64,000 nt of DNA from Cryptomeria japonica (Eukaryota; Streptophyta; Pinopsida; Cupressales; Cupressaceae): the NCBI RefSeq assembly GCF_030272615.1, contig NC_081414.1, positions 782,538,119-782,602,118 on the forward strand, read 5' to 3'. This document shows, in pieces, positions 61,561-64,000 of the stretch (the first letter of the stretch is position 1; each line of letters starts with the position of its first letter). The notes beneath the pieces were generated by a model that was not told the DNA's origin, did no database searches, and saw only the letters and a program-made list of their open reading frames with translations. Both the position numbers and the translations under genes were made by a program.

Positions 61561-62800
61561 CACAATAATATTTTGCAACTCTCTTGGATTTATCAAGCCT
61601 CTTTGGTTATATCTTTCTATCATTTTATCTTTCTCATTTTTGAGCATCTTGGCATTTATCACATTCCCTACCTATTTTATCATTTTCTCATTCTTTAGCA
61701 ATTTTTATTTTTATCTATCTATCTAGGTTGTCTATGGAGGTAGAAACGCCAAAATGGCAGTTTGAGATTAAGGATTGAATAAAGCAAATGTAATGGTGGG
61801 GAAAAAGGAAGATGGAGAAATCAAGAGGATATTGTTTCTCTCCTCAAGAGGAGGGGTGAAAGTTTCACACAAGATTCTCTTCAACCTTTCATGCCCATTT
61901 AATTTAAAGGAGGAGGGAAAATTCACTAGGTCCAATCTCAATAGGAAGAGATTGAATACTAAATGAATTGACAATGGATTCAGAAAGTGAAAGTAACCCT
62001 CCTTTAGAATGGATAAGTTGAACTATGCAATGTAAGACGAGGTGTAAATATGAAAAAGAAATGGTTATAACTTGAGATAGAAATGTGGGATGAATTTTTG
62101 CACCTGGAAATAGCAGTAAGATGTCAAGACAAAGCTCCCCTTCAAATTTCGGTGAAAGTTGTTAGGACCATGTTGAAAGTGCACACAGTCCTCTGAAAAA
62201 TCCACGCAACGAAAAGGGTTTTTCTACCTCTAAAAATGAAGTCCAAATCTGCAAATACAGTTGCGCACCTACAACCTACACATAGAAAAGATATAAAATG
62301 TTGTTGGGATTGCAGGTTTGCCTTCAAGTGAAACTGCAGTTTTGGAATTAACTAAATGATGAAAATTACTTGCAAGTAATGAAAGTAAATGATTGAAATG
62401 GAATTAACCTCTAGAGAGGGTACAAATGAAATGTACATAGAGTTGTTTGAAGGATATGCATAATTGAATATCAAAAGGTACCTCCACTTCAATGGTTGAA
62501 TCCTTGACTTGAATGCAAAACCTAGCCTTGAAAGGAGACTTGAGAATGCTCAATGCTTCAAAGGAATGCTTGAATACTTGAATGCTTGATTTCATGTAGG
62601 ATTGAAATTTCCATGTCATGTATGCCTATTGAACTTATATTATATATCTATATAAATAGGAGAGATTAATACATCTTATATATTCGCCAATTAGGGTTAA
62701 TTGACTAATTTTTTGTTATAGTCCGACATAGGGAAACTTTTCTTGCTTATCAAATGAAAAGCCTAATGCAAAGTTGGATCGGAAGGGGCTCAAAATAGGG
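61561..62800. other. Spacer, possibly LTR or UTR of right-edge element
   Basis: No coding frame is convincing. TATATAAATAGG near 62650 resembles a TATA box on the plus strand, and the surrounding composition is LTR-like, but I found no second copy or termini in this window. Confidence 0.35.
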
Positions 62801-62807
62801 AAAGGAC

Positions 62808-62855
62808 AGGGGCGCCATGCCCCTATCCCAGGGGGGATAGGGGCACCATGCCCCT
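62808..62855. repeat. Paired GC-rich palindromes
   Basis: AGGGGCGCCATGCCCCT (62808-62824) and AGGGGCACCATGCCCCT (62839-62855) are nearly identical, each an inverted repeat with a tiny loop, 31 bp apart in otherwise AT-rich DNA. Confidence 0.8.
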
Positions 62856-62935
62856 GCCCTACCCTAATTCATTACAAGAGAGAAAGAAAGGAAAGAGAGG
62901 TAGAGGATCTACAGTGGTAATGTAGCTAGTCTAGC

Positions 62936-64000
62936 ATGTCATCCACCTCTCGATCTTGTTGGTCACTATTTCAGGAAGGTGGGAAACATGCTAGAGGAGA
63001 AACATCGAGCACATCAGATGGAGCTATCACAAGATCCAGACAAGGACTATGCTCATGTGCTAAGTCGCTTAGTTCATTTCTAGGAGCTAGGATTAAGGCT
63101 TCTGAAAATTCTGCAGATAAATGTTTGTCCACATCAACATATTCATTGTCACTATTAGAAGCATTAGGAGTTGTATTGCCATCATGAATGACATTTTCAC
63201 CTATTTTTTTATCAAGATTTATAGAAAGATGAGCGTTAACATGAATAGGAGTACAACCATCACATATTTTTGCAACTTATAATTTGGAGATGTAGGTTCA
63301 ACATCTTGTTTAGGAGAAAATGGAATCATTTCAACCATTGGAGTTTTGGGAGATTGAATGTTTTGAGGCACAACTTCACGAGCTCGAGCATGACGCTTTC
63401 GTCAGTGTTCTCTCGCACAATGATTCCATCGAGTCTTAGCGGAAGACTGAGAAGGAGGAGGAATATTCTCATCTTTGGTAGTTAGAGGCTTAGGTTGAGG
63501 TCTTTTAGGTTGGACAAGAGGAGAGGCATGTCTCTTCTCTCTATAAGAGAAAGGAGGTGGAAGTGCAACATATAAAGGAGGAATGTTTGGTGTAGGAAGG
63601 AGACTAGGTCCATCATGAGGAGGAGGTACATGTCTAACCTTAGGAAGAATAGTGTTGTTCTTCTGAGGAGAAGGTATAGTTTCATCCATAGGAATAGGTT
63701 GGGAATCTTCCTTAGGAGGAAGATTAGTTCTATCCGTCAAGGGAAGAACCTCATCTTCAAGAAGGATGGGAATATAAATTGTTGGAGTTTTAGGTTGGCT
63801 CAATGAGAGGATCATGTCTTTCTTCCACTTTTGATAAGATTGAAAGAGAGCGTCACTTCTTGATGGAAGAGATTGAAATTGTCTAGGCCAAAAGAAATTA
63901 ATAGGAATGCCTGAGCTTCTTTCAGCTAGTCGAAATAACCTATGGTCAATAGTTATTATTTCTCCATTGTGGGGAAATTTCAATGAATTATGTATTGGAA
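62936..64000 (-). pseudogene. Gypsy-like polyprotein fragment, cut by window edge
   Basis: Entering from the right edge, the frame reads SLKFPHNGEIITIDH, which resembles the segment just after the protease in Gypsy polyproteins. A Pro-rich linker follows (QPIPMDETIPSPQ, VRHVPPPHDGPSLLPTPN) up to 63402. In another frame, SDNEYVDVDKHLSAEFSEAL, then SPCLDLVIAP, continues to about 62940. Neither RT nor integrase follows, so the fragment is truncated or deleted on this side. Assignment to a non-chromodomain Gypsy clade is tentative. Confidence 0.5.

Noticed and set aside
62936-63187. 83-residue plus-strand frame
   Set aside because: The opposite strand reads as an acidic polyprotein linker that continues the minus-strand fragment, so this is a shadow.

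Overview
This window is plant nuclear DNA made almost entirely of transposable elements. I found no host gene I could defend. The evidence for a plant is L1-type LINEs with a DUF4283-type ORF1, an endonuclease, a reverse transcriptase (RT) and an RNase H; chromodomain Gypsy elements and a Copia element primed by initiator tRNA-Met (TGGTATCAGAGC); degenerate TTTAGGG-like telomeric sequence; and AT-rich spacers. The very dense nesting of old, inactive elements suggests a large, slowly purged genome such as a conifer, but that lineage is an inference.

Layout. 1-4962: AT-rich spacer with a diverged 0.9 kb direct repeat (729-1645 and 2919-3825), a 96 bp tandem duplication and one or two tRNA-derived SINEs. 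4963-5807: a solo LTR with a perfect 5 bp target duplication. 6643-22043 (minus): a full-length L1-type LINE bounded by a perfect 16 bp target duplication, split inside ORF1 by a chromodomain Gypsy element (11889-21234, plus) that carries three LTR copies. 22060-25519: AT-rich spacer with a long (TA)n run and telomere-like sequence. 25539-52282 (minus): a second L1-type LINE, bounded by a 19 bp target duplication with two mismatches. It is cut by an 11.6 kb LTR element without pol (27954-39509, plus) and by a second chromodomain Gypsy (43247-51192, minus). Each of these hosts further insertions: a solo LTR at 31411-32468 and a small non-coding LTR element at 33609-36094 in the first, and a solo LTR at 48028-48920 plus a 1.1 kb insertion near 45137-46298 in the second. 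52302-54868: spacer. 54869-61560 (minus): a complete but dead Copia element. 61561-64000: spacer and the end of another Gypsy-like polyprotein that runs off the right edge.

How the parts relate. The solo LTRs at 4963 and 48028, the pol-less element and the Copia element share several short LTR modules in the same order. The pol-less element is therefore best explained as a non-autonomous relative of Copia. It encodes a coiled-coil gag with a row of zinc knuckles and a second ORF of about 1,100 codons that I could not assign to a family; this is the best candidate for something undescribed. Both LINEs have the ORF1 stop and ORF2 start overlapping as ATGA, and the second LINE has an extra coiled-coil ORF after its RNase H. 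Nearly all coding regions carry stops, frameshifts or lost catalytic residues, so none of these copies looks autonomous today.
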